From Streptomyces asiaticus (GTDB taxonomy: Bacteria; Actinomycetota; Actinomycetes; Streptomycetales; Streptomycetaceae), in NCBI RefSeq assembly GCF_018138715.1, contig NZ_JAGSHX010000006.1:7750001-7814000 (forward strand): 64,000 nucleotides of DNA, read 5' to 3'. Below are positions 47,168 to 55,863 of the stretch, in pieces (the stretch's first letter is position 1; each line of letters opens with the position of its first letter). The position numbers and the translations under genes are program-made. The notes beneath the pieces are model-generated. The model searched no databases, was not told the DNA's origin, and worked only from the letters and a program-made list of their open reading frames with translations.

Positions 47168-47845
47168 TCACCCGCCACTGGCCATGAGGCGGTATCCCGC
47201 CCCACGGACGGTTTCGATGGACCGCACCCCGAAAGGAGCGTCGATCTTGCGCCGCAGATAGCCGATGTAGACCTCGACGACATTGGGGTCCAGGTCAAAG
47301 TGCTCGGCCCAGACGTGGGTGAGGATCTCCTGTTTGCTCACCACCCGGCCGTGGTGGCGCACCAGATATTCGAGCAGCGAGAACTCGCGGGTGGTCAGTT
47401 CGACGGGGGTTTCGGCGCGCACACAGGTGCGGCCCCCCGGGTCCAGGAGGAGGTCCCCGACGCGCAGGATGGCGGGCCTTGGGCTGTGGCCCCGGCGGAT
47501 CAGAGCGTGCAGCCGGGCGGTCAGAACGACATAGGAGAAGGGTTTGGTGAGGTAGTCATCCGCCCCGATGTCCAGCCCGTCGGCCTCGTCGTACTCACCG
47601 TCCTTGGCGGTGAGCATCAGTACGGGGGTCCAGTCCTCCGCCGCCCGGAGCCGTCGGCACACGTCGTAGCCATTGAGCCGCGGCAGCATGATGTCCAGCA
47701 CTATGGCGTCATAGGCGGTCTCGCCCGCCTTGTACAGCCCTTCCTCCCCGTCGGTGGCGAGATCCACGGCGAACCCCTCGACGGTGAGGCCATGGACCAG
47801 AGCGCGCCCCAGCATGGGATGGTCTTCGATGACGAGGACACGCAT
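47168..47845 (-). CDS. OmpR-type response regulator (module copy 2)
   Basis: The 225-aa regulator has Asp51 in VLDIMLPRLNGYD, the switch Lys in YLTKPFSYVVL, and LTTREFSLLEYLVRHHG plus VEVYIGYLRRKID for DNA binding. It is nearly the same as the regulator at 36797-37474, so both should bind similar sites, probably the TCAG direct repeats found before each of them. ATG 47845 has only a weak ribosome site. Confidence 0.9.
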   Translation of the reverse strand: MRVLVIEDHPMLGRALVHGLTVEGFAVDLATDGEEGLYKAGETAYDAIVLDIMLPRLNGYDVCRRLRAAEDWTPVLMLTAKDGEYDEADGLDIGADDYLTKPFSYVVLTARLHALIRRGHSPRPAILRVGDLLLDPGGRTCVRAETPVELTTREFSLLEYLVRHHGRVVSKQEILTHVWAEHFDLDPNVVEVYIGYLRRKIDAPFGVRSIETVRGAGYRLMASGG

Positions 47846-47886
47846 GGCGTGCCTTTTCCTCCCTTACGTCCCGAATGTTCTCCTTC

Positions 47887-47929
47887 AGCGTAGGGCGACG
47901 CGGCGGAAACCAGCTGAGAGCGGGCTGAG
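47887..47929 (-). promoter_or_regulatory. TCAG sites before regulator copy 2
   Basis: CTGAG at 47914 and 47925 (CTCAG on the minus strand), 11 bp apart. A degenerate third unit (TTTCCG) follows, then 11 bases, then TACGCT (47892-47887) as -10. Confidence 0.6.
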
Positions 47930-47966
47930 AGCCCCGGAAAAGGTTCCGTGACCTCCGTTACCTCGC

Positions 47967-47999
47967 CTCAGCCTCCTCTCAGCGACGCCGGTGCAGGGT
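47967..47999 (+). promoter_or_regulatory. TCAG sites before secreted peptide copy 2
   Basis: CTCAG at 47967 and 47978, then 11 bases, then CAGGGT (47994-47999). The spacing is the same as in copy 1 (37599-37631). Confidence 0.65.
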
Positions 48000-48048
48000 G
48001 AGCGCATTCCGGAAGGAAGGTCCCTCCGGTACGAAAGTGAAGGTGATC

Positions 48049-48378
48049 ATGAGTACCCGCAAGAAGGCAGCCATTCTCGCCGCGTCCACGGTGGCCGTTG
48101 TCACGACCGTCGTCGGAGGCGGTACCGCCATGGCGGCCACGCAGCCGTCCCCGCCCTCATCCTCGGCATCCACCACCACACAGCAGCCCACCCCCCCGAA
48201 CCCCGCGACATCCAAGAGCGCCAGTGGGCAGCACAAGGGCTCCGACGGGCAGGAGAAGGGCGAGAGCGAGAAGAAGGGCGAGAACGAGCAGCAAGGCGGG
48301 CAGGAGTCGGAGGACGGCCCCGGCGGCCACAACGACTCGGGCTCCCAGGCCAACCACGAGTCCGAGGGCAACGAGTAG
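48049..48378 (+). CDS. Small secreted acidic peptide (copy 2)
   Basis: The 109-aa precursor has a signal peptide (MSTRKKAAILAASTVAVVTT), a Pro/Thr/Ser linker and a Glu/Lys/Gly/Gln-rich tail (KGENEQQGGQESEDGPGGHN). It keeps the start, the DGPGGH and NHE motifs of copy 1, while the middle differs in length. GAAGGTG precedes ATG 48049. Function unknown; probably exported under control of the adjacent regulator. Confidence 0.7.
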   Translation: MSTRKKAAILAASTVAVVTTVVGGGTAMAATQPSPPSSSASTTTQQPTPPNPATSKSASGQHKGSDGQEKGESEKKGENEQQGGQESEDGPGGHNDSGSQANHESEGNE

Positions 48379-48400
48379 GAGGGAACCCCGAATCCCATCC

Positions 48401-48432
48401 GAGGCGGGCGGTCGTCTTCGACCGCCCGCCTC
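48401..48432. terminator. Bidirectional 14-bp hairpin
   Basis: GAGGCGGGCGGTCG (48401-48414) pairs perfectly with 48419-48432 around TCTT. It serves the peptide gene and, in reverse, the convergent kinase, whose stop codon is inside it. Confidence 0.85.
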
Positions 48433-49738
48433 ACTCGTGCGATGGCGGTGGCTCCGCGACCGGCAGCAGCAGGGTGAAAGTGGTGGGTGCCGCCCGGGCG
48501 AGCGTGAGTCGGCCTCCGGCGGCCTCGGCCATCTCCCGTGCCAGCGTCAGGCCGATGCCGCTGCCTGCCCGGGAGGTCGTCGTGCCCCGCTCGAAGAGGG
48601 CCCGCCGGTCGAGCGTCAGCGAGCCCTCATCGGACACATCCACGGCGCCCGCGCCGCCCATCTCGCGCACCGTGACCTCGACCGTGCCGCGGCCATGGCG
48701 CAGGGCGTTGTCCAGCAACACGTCCAGAACCTGCTCTGCGGTGCGGTCGGGGATCCGCAGACCCTCCCCGCCGGGCTCGACACCGAAGACCAGACGGCGG
48801 CCCTCGGCGGCGAACGTGCCGTACCAGCGGCGCTCCACCCCCTCGACCACCTCGGCGGCGGGCCGGGTGGTCGGGGGAACCCCGGGGCGTGGCGTCGCCC
48901 TGGCCAGCCGGAGCACCTCGTCCACGGTCTGCTGAAGATGCCGGACCTGCTCCAGGGCCTCCGTCACGGCCGCTCGCAGATCCCTGCCGGGGCCGGCGGC
49001 GGCCGCCTCCAGACCCAGTTGCAGACCGGCGAGCGGGGTGCGGAGCTGGTGGGAGGCGTTGGAAGTGAAGTGGCGCTCGTGCTCAAGCCATCGGGCCAGT
49101 TGCTCGACCATGGTGTTCTGGGTACGCGCCACCTGGTCGATCTCGGCGATCGCGCTGCCTTCGGCGCGCGCGGTCAGATCCCCTTCCGCCACCGCTCCGG
49201 CCTTCGCCGAGAGCGCCTCCAACGGCGCGGAGAGCGTACGCGCCTGCCGGCGTGCCACCACGACGGCCGTGATGAGCGCCACCAGGGCGGCACCGGCCAG
49301 GCCGAGCCAGGCCAGGGCGACGCGACGCCAGACCTGCGGTGTCCCGGTCGAGGCGCGGACCACGCCGATCACCTGTTCTCCGGAGGGGATGGGCACGGCC
49401 ACCACGATCTGGTGATCGCCACGCCCCCGCGTCACCGCCCCGCCCTGGGCCAGGCGGGTGATCGCGTCCGCCTTCCTGGGACCGCTGCCGTCGCGCAGCC
49501 GCCCGGAGAGGTCGTACACTCCGACGTCGGTTCCCCGCTCATGGGCGGGCAGTTCCACATGGTCGCCCGCCACGAACTGCGGGGGCACATGGACCGCGGC
49601 CGCCAGGGCCACGCGCTCCAGCTCATCGCGCTCGTCCGCGAAGAAGGACGTCTGGATCCCGAACGCCAGCGGCGCGGCGAGGAGGACGAGCGCCACCAGC
49701 ACCGCCATCACGGCCACCCGCATCACGCGCTGTCTCAT
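48431..49738 (-). CDS. Sensor histidine kinase, partner of 54671 regulator?
   Basis: The 435-aa kinase has helices near 8-26 and 140-162, a short sensor of about 110 residues, HAMP, His230 in SNASHQLRTPLAGL, LLDNALRHGRG, and a shortened glycine box region (DVSDEGSLTLD, SGIGLTLAREM). No regulator is adjacent on this strand. The exporter operon lies on the other side and a regulator of the matching subfamily follows that operon, so the two may form a split pair around the genes they control. A mostly deleted copy is at 38036-38225. Confidence 0.87.
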   Translation of the reverse strand: MRQRVMRVAVMAVLVALVLLAAPLAFGIQTSFFADERDELERVALAAAVHVPPQFVAGDHVELPAHERGTDVGVYDLSGRLRDGSGPRKADAITRLAQGGAVTRGRGDHQIVVAVPIPSGEQVIGVVRASTGTPQVWRRVALAWLGLAGAALVALITAVVVARRQARTLSAPLEALSAKAGAVAEGDLTARAEGSAIAEIDQVARTQNTMVEQLARWLEHERHFTSNASHQLRTPLAGLQLGLEAAAAGPGRDLRAAVTEALEQVRHLQQTVDEVLRLARATPRPGVPPTTRPAAEVVEGVERRWYGTFAAEGRRLVFGVEPGGEGLRIPDRTAEQVLDVLLDNALRHGRGTVEVTVREMGGAGAVDVSDEGSLTLDRRALFERGTTTSRAGSGIGLTLAREMAEAAGGRLTLARAAPTTFTLLLPVAEPPPSHE

Positions 49739-49796
49739 ACGCCCATCATGAGCGCGGGCGCGCCCGGTGGGGCCGAGGCAGGGACACCACCGACCG

Positions 49797-49868
49797 GTTT
49801 TGCCGTCGTCTAACCGTCGTCGTGGCGAGCGTTTACCACCTCCTCCCTAGCGTCGGAGACACCAGCGG
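49797..49868 (+). promoter_or_regulatory. Promoter of the exporter operon
   Basis: TTTTGCCGTCGTCTAACC with TAACC at 49811 and TTACC at 49833 (22 bp apart), then TAGCGT (49848-49853) as -10. It is the same promoter design and largely the same sequence as 45653-45724. The lipoprotein ATG is 36 bp beyond the -10. Confidence 0.8.
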
Positions 49869-49889
49869 TTCGCCTATGTGGAGGACACC

Positions 49890-50516
49890 ATGAGCAAGCG
49901 AGCCATCCTCGCCGTTCCCGCCGCCGTCGCCCTGACCACCGCGGTGGTCGCGGGCTGCGCCGGTTCCGGCGGGGGCTCTCACAGCGGTTCCAAGGCCTCT
50001 TCAGGGGCGTCGTCCACCCAGCGGACCGGCCCGGCCCCCGCCGAGTCCAACCCGCCTGGTGATATTCCCGACAACCAGGTGTACGTTGCCTACCGGCCGC
50101 CCGCCGGAGGGTTCACGGTCAAGGTGCCCGAGGGCTGGGCCCGCTCCGCCACCCACGCGACCACCACGTTCAGCGACAAGCTCAACAAGGTCGAGATCGC
50201 CCAGGCGTCCGCCGGGACCGCGCCCACCGTCCAGTCGGTGAGGGCACACATGGTTCCGGCCCTCCGCAAGCAGGCGCCGCACTTCGCACTCGGCGGTGTC
50301 ACCACCGTCCACCGGAAGGCCGGGTCGGCCATCCGGATCACCTACCGGACGGACTCGCCCCCCAATCAGGTGACGGGCAAGCGCGTGCGGGACGCGGTGG
50401 AGCGGTACGTGTTCTTCCACAACGGCCGGCAGGTCGTCCTGACCCTGGCCGGCCCGGTCGGCGCCGACAACGTCGACCCCTGGCGCATCGTCAGCGATTC
50501 GCTCCGGTGGCAGTGA
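49890..50516 (+). CDS. Lipoprotein of the exporter operon
   Basis: The 208-aa lipoprotein has a signal peptide ending VVAGC (Cys near residue 23), a Ser/Gly linker and a compact domain with GFTVKVPEGWARS, similar to small secreted beta-rich lipoproteins found with FtsX-type systems. GGAGGACACC precedes ATG 49890. It overlaps the first ATPase gene (TGATG). It may bind the exported substrate outside the membrane. Confidence 0.78.
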   Translation: MSKRAILAVPAAVALTTAVVAGCAGSGGGSHSGSKASSGASSTQRTGPAPAESNPPGDIPDNQVYVAYRPPAGGFTVKVPEGWARSATHATTTFSDKLNKVEIAQASAGTAPTVQSVRAHMVPALRKQAPHFALGGVTTVHRKAGSAIRITYRTDSPPNQVTGKRVRDAVERYVFFHNGRQVVLTLAGPVGADNVDPWRIVSDSLRWQ

Positions 50517-51214
50517 TGACCACCACCTCCACGGCAGCCGCGCGGGCCGACGGGGCGACCGCCCTCGACGCCAGGGAGCTCTACCGGTTCTTCCGCACCG
50601 GAGAGGAGGAGACCCTCGCCCTGCGCGGGGTGTCCCTCCACGTCCAGCGCGGCGAGACCGTCGCCGTCGTCGGCCCCTCCGGTTCGGGCAAGTCCACCCT
50701 GCTGGCATGCCTGGCCGGGCTGGACGAACCGGCCGGAGGCTACGTCCACGTCGGCGGGGAGCGGATCAGCCATCGCCCCGAGGCCCAGCGGGCCCGGCTG
50801 CGCGCCCGCCGCATCGGCGTCCTGCTGCAGTCCGGCAACCTCATCGCCCATCTGGACGTACGCGAGAACATCCGGATCGCCCAGGCCGCCGCCGGCCGCC
50901 GCGACGTGTCCGACATCGCCGCCCTGCTCGACGGGGTGGGCCTGAGCGGCCGGGCACACGCCCTGCCGCATGAACTGGCCGGCGGTGAACTGGCCCGCGC
51001 AGGGCTGGCCGTCGCCCTGGCCAACGACCCCGATGTGCTTCTCGCCGACGAACCCACCGGCGAGCTGGACGGACGGACCGAGCAGCGCGTACTCGACCTG
51101 CTGGGGAGCCGGTCCGACGCCGGCCGCGGAGTGCTGGTCGTCACCCACAACACCGAGGTCGTCAGCTTCGCCGACCGTGTGCTTGTCCTGCGCGACGGAA
51201 GGATCCAGCCGTGA
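50516..51214 (+). CDS. ABC ATPase 1 (MacB/LolD type)
   Basis: The 232-aa nucleotide-binding protein has Walker A GPSGSGKST, a degenerate signature ELAGGELARAG in place of LSGGQ, and Walker B VLLADEPTGELDG. The changed signature suggests a weak or regulatory second site. ATG 50516 overlaps the lipoprotein stop; GTGA overlap joins it to the next gene. It pairs with ATPase 2 and the large permease. Confidence 0.86.
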   Translation: MTTTSTAAARADGATALDARELYRFFRTGEEETLALRGVSLHVQRGETVAVVGPSGSGKSTLLACLAGLDEPAGGYVHVGGERISHRPEAQRARLRARRIGVLLQSGNLIAHLDVRENIRIAQAAAGRRDVSDIAALLDGVGLSGRAHALPHELAGGELARAGLAVALANDPDVLLADEPTGELDGRTEQRVLDLLGSRSDAGRGVLVVTHNTEVVSFADRVLVLRDGRIQP

Positions 51215-51963
51215 AGGCCCCCGGCACCGGCCTCCTCGTCGACACCCTCATCGACTGCCGCGACGCCGCCCGCACCTACGGCCGGGGCGAGAACGCCGTC
51301 GTCGCGGTGCACGGCGCGACCTGCCAGGTACGGGCCGGCGACCGCATCGCCATCATGGGCCCCTCCGGATCCGGCAAGTCCACGCTGCTGCACCTGATGG
51401 CCGGACTGGAACAGCCCACCAGCGGGAAGATCGGCTGGCCCGCCCTCGGCCGCCCCGCCACGGCCCATGACATCGGCGTCGTCTTCCAGTCCCCGAGCCT
51501 GATCCCGGCCCTCGACGTGGTGGAGAACGCGGCACTGCCGCTGGTCCTGTCGGGTACGGCGGAGCCCGAAGCCCGCCGGCAGGCGCTCTCCGCCCTCGAC
51601 GCGGTCGGTGTCGCGGACCTCGCGGACAAGCTGCCCGAGGAACTCTCGGGCGGACAGGCACAGCGGGTGGCGGTGGCCAGGGTGCTCGCGCTGCGCCCGA
51701 AGGTGGTCCTCGCCGACGAACCCACCGGACAGCTCGACCGCGCGACCGGCCGCCATGTGCTGGACGTCCTGCTGGACACCGCGGCCGAACTGGGCGCCGC
51801 GCTCGTGGTGACCACCCACGATCCCACCGTCGGCGAACGCCTCACCGAGCGCTGGCCCATGCACGAGGGGCGGCTGGCCACCACGGCCCCCGCCCCCGCC
51901 GTGTCCACACCGCGCGCCGCGCCGCGGGCGCGGCCCAACGCGGCACAAGGGGAGACATCGTGA
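51211..51963 (+). CDS. ABC ATPase 2 (MacB/LolD type)
   Basis: The 250-aa ATPase has complete motifs: GPSGSGKST, ELSGGQAQRVAVARVL, VVLADEPTGQLDR and a switch His in VVTTHDP. A Pro/Ala-rich tail of about 25 residues ends the protein. The GTG start overlaps the preceding stop, and its own stop overlaps the permease start. With ATPase 1 it would form a heterodimer powering the FtsX-type permease. Confidence 0.88.
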   Translation: MKAPGTGLLVDTLIDCRDAARTYGRGENAVVAVHGATCQVRAGDRIAIMGPSGSGKSTLLHLMAGLEQPTSGKIGWPALGRPATAHDIGVVFQSPSLIPALDVVENAALPLVLSGTAEPEARRQALSALDAVGVADLADKLPEELSGGQAQRVAVARVLALRPKVVLADEPTGQLDRATGRHVLDVLLDTAAELGAALVVTTHDPTVGERLTERWPMHEGRLATTAPAPAVSTPRAAPRARPNAAQGETS

Positions 51964-54620
51964 TCATCACCTGGCTGTCCGGGCTCGTCCGGCGCCGCAG
52001 TGGCCGGCTCCTCGCCGCCGCGCTCGGCATCTCGCTCGCCGTGGCGCTGGTCGCCGCGCTCGGCTCCTTCCTGACCGCCTCCAAATCCACCATGACCGAC
52101 CGCGCGGTGCGCTCGGTCGCGGTCAGCTGGCAGGTCCAGGTCCAGCCGGGCGCCAAACCGGCCTCGGTGCTGCACACCGTACGGTCCGCGCCCGGCACAC
52201 GCACCGCGCTCCCCGTCGGATTCGCGCACAGCACCGGTTTTCACGCCAGGACCGGCGGATCCACTCAGAGCACCGGCCCGGGAGTCGTGCTCGGCCTGCC
52301 ACCCGGCTACCGCACCGCCTTCCCCGGCGAGATACGGCAGCTCACGGGCAGCGCCTCCGGGGTGCTCATCGCCCAGCAGACCGCGGCCAATCTGCATGTC
52401 GCCCCCGGGGACACCATTACCATCGGCCGCCCGGGAGGCGGTCCGGCCCATGTGAAGGTGGCCGGGGTGGTCGACCTGCCCCAGGCCGATTCCCTCTTCC
52501 AGAAGGTCGGCGCCCCACCCCAGACCCAGCCCACCGCGCCGCCCGACAATGTCATCCTGCTGCCCGCCGCACAGTTCACCAGGACCACGGCGCCCATCAA
52601 GGCCGCCGACCCGGCCGCGGTCACCACACAGATCCATGTCGCCCGGGACGCCCGGCTGCCCGCCGACCCCGCCGCCGCGTACACCGCGGTGACCGGTGCC
52701 GCCCACAACACCGAGGCGCGCACCGCCGGTGGCGGGCTGGTCGGCGACAACCTCGGCGCCGCGCTCGACAGCGCACGCCAGGACGCCCTCTACGCCCAGA
52801 TCCTCTTCCTCTTCCTCGGCGTGCCCGGGGCGGTGCTGGCCGCCCTGCTGACCGCGACGGTGGCCGGAGCCGGAGCCGACCGGCGACGGCGCGAGCAGGC
52901 CCTGCTGCGCACCCGGGGGCTCGGCTTCCGCCAGGTCGTCGGCCTCGCGGTGACCGAATCCGCCACCGTCGGCGTGGTCGGGGGCCTACTGGGCATCGGT
53001 ATCGCCGCAGGCGTGGGCCGAGCCGCTTTCGGTACGGCGTCCTTCGGCTCCACCGCGGCATCGGCGGCCGGCTGGTTCGCGCTCGCCCTGCTGCTCGGGC
53101 TGGTCATCGCCGCGGCGGCCGTCCTGGTGCCCGCCGTGCGCGATCTGCGACAGGGCACCGTGGCCGAGGCCCGCCGGGTGGTGGGCCGGGCGGGCACCCC
53201 GCGCTGGATGAAGTTCTACCCGGATCTCATCCTGCTGGCCGTGTCCTACTTCGTCTTCCGCGCATCCAGCTCCAACAACTACTCCCTGGTCCTGGCGCCG
53301 GAAGGCGTCCCCACCATCTCCGTGTCGTACTGGGCCTTCCTGGGGCCGGCCCTGCTCTGGCTCGGCTCCGCCCTTCTACTGTGGCGGCTGGTGACGCTCG
53401 CCCTGACCTACGGGCGGCGTCCGCTCGCCCGGCTGGTCCGGCCACTGACCGGTGCCATGGCCGGAACCACCGCGGCGAGCCTGTCCCGGCAGCGCCGCCC
53501 GCTGGCTCGGGCCATTGTGCTGCTCGCGCTGGCCCTGTCCTTCGCCGTTTCCACCGCGGCGTTCAATTCCACCTACCGGCAGCAGGCCGAGGTCGACGCC
53601 CGGCTCACCAACGGCGCCGATGTGACGGTGACCCAGTCACCTGGCTCCCGCACCGGACCCAGCGCGGCCAACCCTCTGGCGGCGATCCCGGGGGTGCGCC
53701 ACGTGGAACCGCTTCAGCACCGGTTCGCCTACGTCGGAGCTGATCTGCAGGACCTGTACGGGGTCCGGCCCTCCACCGTCACCTCCGCCACCTCCCTGCA
53801 GAACGCCTACTTCGCCGGCGGCAGCGCCAAGAGCCTGATGTCCAAACTGGCCACCCGGCCGGACTCCCTCCTGGTCAGCGAAGAGACCGTCAAGGACTTC
53901 CAACTGGCTCCCGGCGACACACTCAAGCTGCGGCTGCAAGACGCCCACACCAAGACGTTCCACACTGTGCCGTTCCACTACGCGGGCGTCGTCAAGGAAT
54001 TCCCCACCGCACCCCGCGACAGCTTCTTCGTCGCCAACGCCGGCTATATCGCCAAGACCACCGGCAGCGACGCGGTCGGCACCTTCCTGGTCGACACCGG
54101 AGGCGGCAACCAGAAGGCCGTCGCCGCGCGGCTGCGCCACCAGCTCGGCACCTCCGCGAAGGTCACCGACATCACCCAGACCCGGTCCCAGGTCGGGTCC
54201 AGCCTCACCTCCGTGGACCTGTCCGGGCTCACCCGGATCGAACTCGCCTTCGCGGTCCTGCTGGCAGCCGGCGCGGGCGGCATCGTCCTCGCCCTCGGCC
54301 TCGCCGAACGGCGCCGCACCTTCGCCATCGCCACCGTCCTCGGCGCCACCCGGCGGCAGCTCAAGGGACTGGTCTTCAGCGAGGCCGCCACGCTCACCGC
54401 GGCCGGGCTGGCCGGAGGCGCGCTCATCGGCTGGGCCCTGACCCAGATGCTCGTCAAGGTGCTCACCGGCGTCTTCGACCCGCCACCGGAAGCCGTGGCC
54501 GTGCCCTGGCCGTATCTGGCCCTGACCCTGGCGGCAGCCCTCGCGGCCATCGTCGGCGCGGCGCTGAGCGGAGTCCGCAGATCCGCCCGGCCTGCCGTGG
54601 AAGAGCTGCGTGAACTCTGA
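51960..54620 (+). CDS. FtsX-type ABC permease (large)
   Basis: The 886-aa membrane protein has two FtsX modules: helices near 15-35 and 275-400, a middle pair near 420-480, a second extracellular domain, and three helices at the end (about 765-880). Large extracellular domains with TADLHV-like mixed strands separate them. The layout is that of MacB/peptide-exporter permeases, which move substrates from the membrane outward and often give resistance to antimicrobial peptides. The co-regulated promoter suggests the polymer of the neighbouring operon as substrate, but this is inference. Confidence 0.86.
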   Translation: MIITWLSGLVRRRSGRLLAAALGISLAVALVAALGSFLTASKSTMTDRAVRSVAVSWQVQVQPGAKPASVLHTVRSAPGTRTALPVGFAHSTGFHARTGGSTQSTGPGVVLGLPPGYRTAFPGEIRQLTGSASGVLIAQQTAANLHVAPGDTITIGRPGGGPAHVKVAGVVDLPQADSLFQKVGAPPQTQPTAPPDNVILLPAAQFTRTTAPIKAADPAAVTTQIHVARDARLPADPAAAYTAVTGAAHNTEARTAGGGLVGDNLGAALDSARQDALYAQILFLFLGVPGAVLAALLTATVAGAGADRRRREQALLRTRGLGFRQVVGLAVTESATVGVVGGLLGIGIAAGVGRAAFGTASFGSTAASAAGWFALALLLGLVIAAAAVLVPAVRDLRQGTVAEARRVVGRAGTPRWMKFYPDLILLAVSYFVFRASSSNNYSLVLAPEGVPTISVSYWAFLGPALLWLGSALLLWRLVTLALTYGRRPLARLVRPLTGAMAGTTAASLSRQRRPLARAIVLLALALSFAVSTAAFNSTYRQQAEVDARLTNGADVTVTQSPGSRTGPSAANPLAAIPGVRHVEPLQHRFAYVGADLQDLYGVRPSTVTSATSLQNAYFAGGSAKSLMSKLATRPDSLLVSEETVKDFQLAPGDTLKLRLQDAHTKTFHTVPFHYAGVVKEFPTAPRDSFFVANAGYIAKTTGSDAVGTFLVDTGGGNQKAVAARLRHQLGTSAKVTDITQTRSQVGSSLTSVDLSGLTRIELAFAVLLAAGAGGIVLALGLAERRRTFAIATVLGATRRQLKGLVFSEAATLTAAGLAGGALIGWALTQMLVKVLTGVFDPPPEAVAVPWPYLALTLAAALAAIVGAALSGVRRSARPAVEELREL

Positions 54621-54670
54621 GACGGCCTGTCCGTGCGTCCCGGGCGGCGAACGGACCTACGATGCGGAGC

Positions 54671-55417
54671 ATGCGGACGACAGGAGCCAAGGACGCGGTA
54701 ATCCTACTGTTCATCGAGGACGACGAGGTCATCGGGCGGCATGTGGAAGCAGGTCTGCGATCCCACGGCTACGCCGTGACCTGGACCCGGACCGGCGGCT
54801 CCGGCCTGGTCGAGGCCGCCAGACTCCCCATCGACGTCGTCCTGCTCGACCTCGGCCTCCCCGACATGGACGGCATCGATGTGGCCCGGCAACTGCGCGA
54901 CGAGCACTCCGATGTCCTCATCCTCATCCTGACCGCCCGCAGCGAGGAGATCGACGTCATCGTGGGCCTGGACGCGGGCGCCGACGACTACCTGGTCAAA
55001 CCCTTCAGCCTGACCGTGCTGCTCGCCCGCCTCCGCGCCCATCTCCGCCGCCGCCCGCCTGCCCCGGGGGGACCGGACGAACCGGTCCGGATCGGGGATC
55101 TGACCGTGGACACCGCCGCGCGCCGCTGCCTCCTCGGCGATCGGGAGGTCGAACTGCGCCCCAAGGAGTTCGACCTCCTCGCGGTCCTGGTCCGACATCC
55201 GGGGGAGGCCATCTCCCGCGAATCGCTCATGGCGCAGGTGTGGGACGAGAACTGGTTCGGGCCGACCAAGACGCTTGACGTCACCATGTCCTCCCTGCGG
55301 CGCAGACTTCAGGCGGCCGCCTCCGCCGTACACGCGCCCGTCGCCCTGCCCGCCCTCACCACTCTGCGGGGATACGGCTACCGGCTCGACCCATCTGGGC
55401 AGCTGGATGGCAACTGA
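54671..55417 (+). CDS. OmpR-type response regulator
   Basis: The 248-aa regulator has FIEDDEVIG, Asp60 in VLLDLGLPDMDGID, YLVKPFSL, and the winged helix (LRPKEFDLLAVLVRHPG; TKTLDVTMSSLRRRLQ). It belongs to another subfamily than the other regulators of the window. ATG 54671 lies 8 bp after a TACGAT -10 (54657-54662), so it is probably leaderless; ATG 54662 is less likely. It is the best candidate to bind the TAACC boxes before both the synthetase and exporter operons. Confidence 0.87.
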   Translation: MRTTGAKDAVILLFIEDDEVIGRHVEAGLRSHGYAVTWTRTGGSGLVEAARLPIDVVLLDLGLPDMDGIDVARQLRDEHSDVLILILTARSEEIDVIVGLDAGADDYLVKPFSLTVLLARLRAHLRRRPPAPGGPDEPVRIGDLTVDTAARRCLLGDREVELRPKEFDLLAVLVRHPGEAISRESLMAQVWDENWFGPTKTLDVTMSSLRRRLQAAASAVHAPVALPALTTLRGYGYRLDPSGQLDGN

Positions 55418-55863
55418 ACCCGTTGTGCTTGTCGTCATGCAAGGCGATGTGCGGCTCGATTGCCGCTTCAGCCGGCGGCTCCAGGTCGATTGGCTCCAAG
55501 AGCGCCTCGCCGCAGGCGCGACCCGAGTCGGTGGCGGCCAGAGTTTCTGAGCGGGGCGGGTCGCGCGGTCAGCCCTCGGGGTGCAGCAGACCGCGCCGGT
55601 AGGCGGGGATGAGCCGCCGCGGCTGTCCTGGACCTGCTGCGGCGTGCCTCGCCCGACGTGCTCGCGCTCCCGGACAACGCCGACGCGCTGCCGTTTCCAG
55701 CCGAGTTGCGGCGGATCCCGCTGGGCAGAACTCCGCTGTCGGACCACTACGACCTCGCGCCCCTGGCCGTTGGTGTCGATCCCGGCCGGCTGCTGAGCGA
55801 CCTGCGCTGTGTGCACCGCGCCGCCCACCTGTTCGGTGGGCATCCGCACGCCGTCCCCTGAAC
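55418..55863. other. Gap with two short open frames
   Basis: A 47-aa frame starts inside the regulator stop (ATG 55407 to 55550; VVLVVMQGDVRLDCRFSRRL). A second frame (55658-55861) reads LPFPAELRRIPLGRTPLSDH and lacks an upstream start because a TGA precedes it. Both look like fragments; neither is assigned. Confidence 0.35.
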
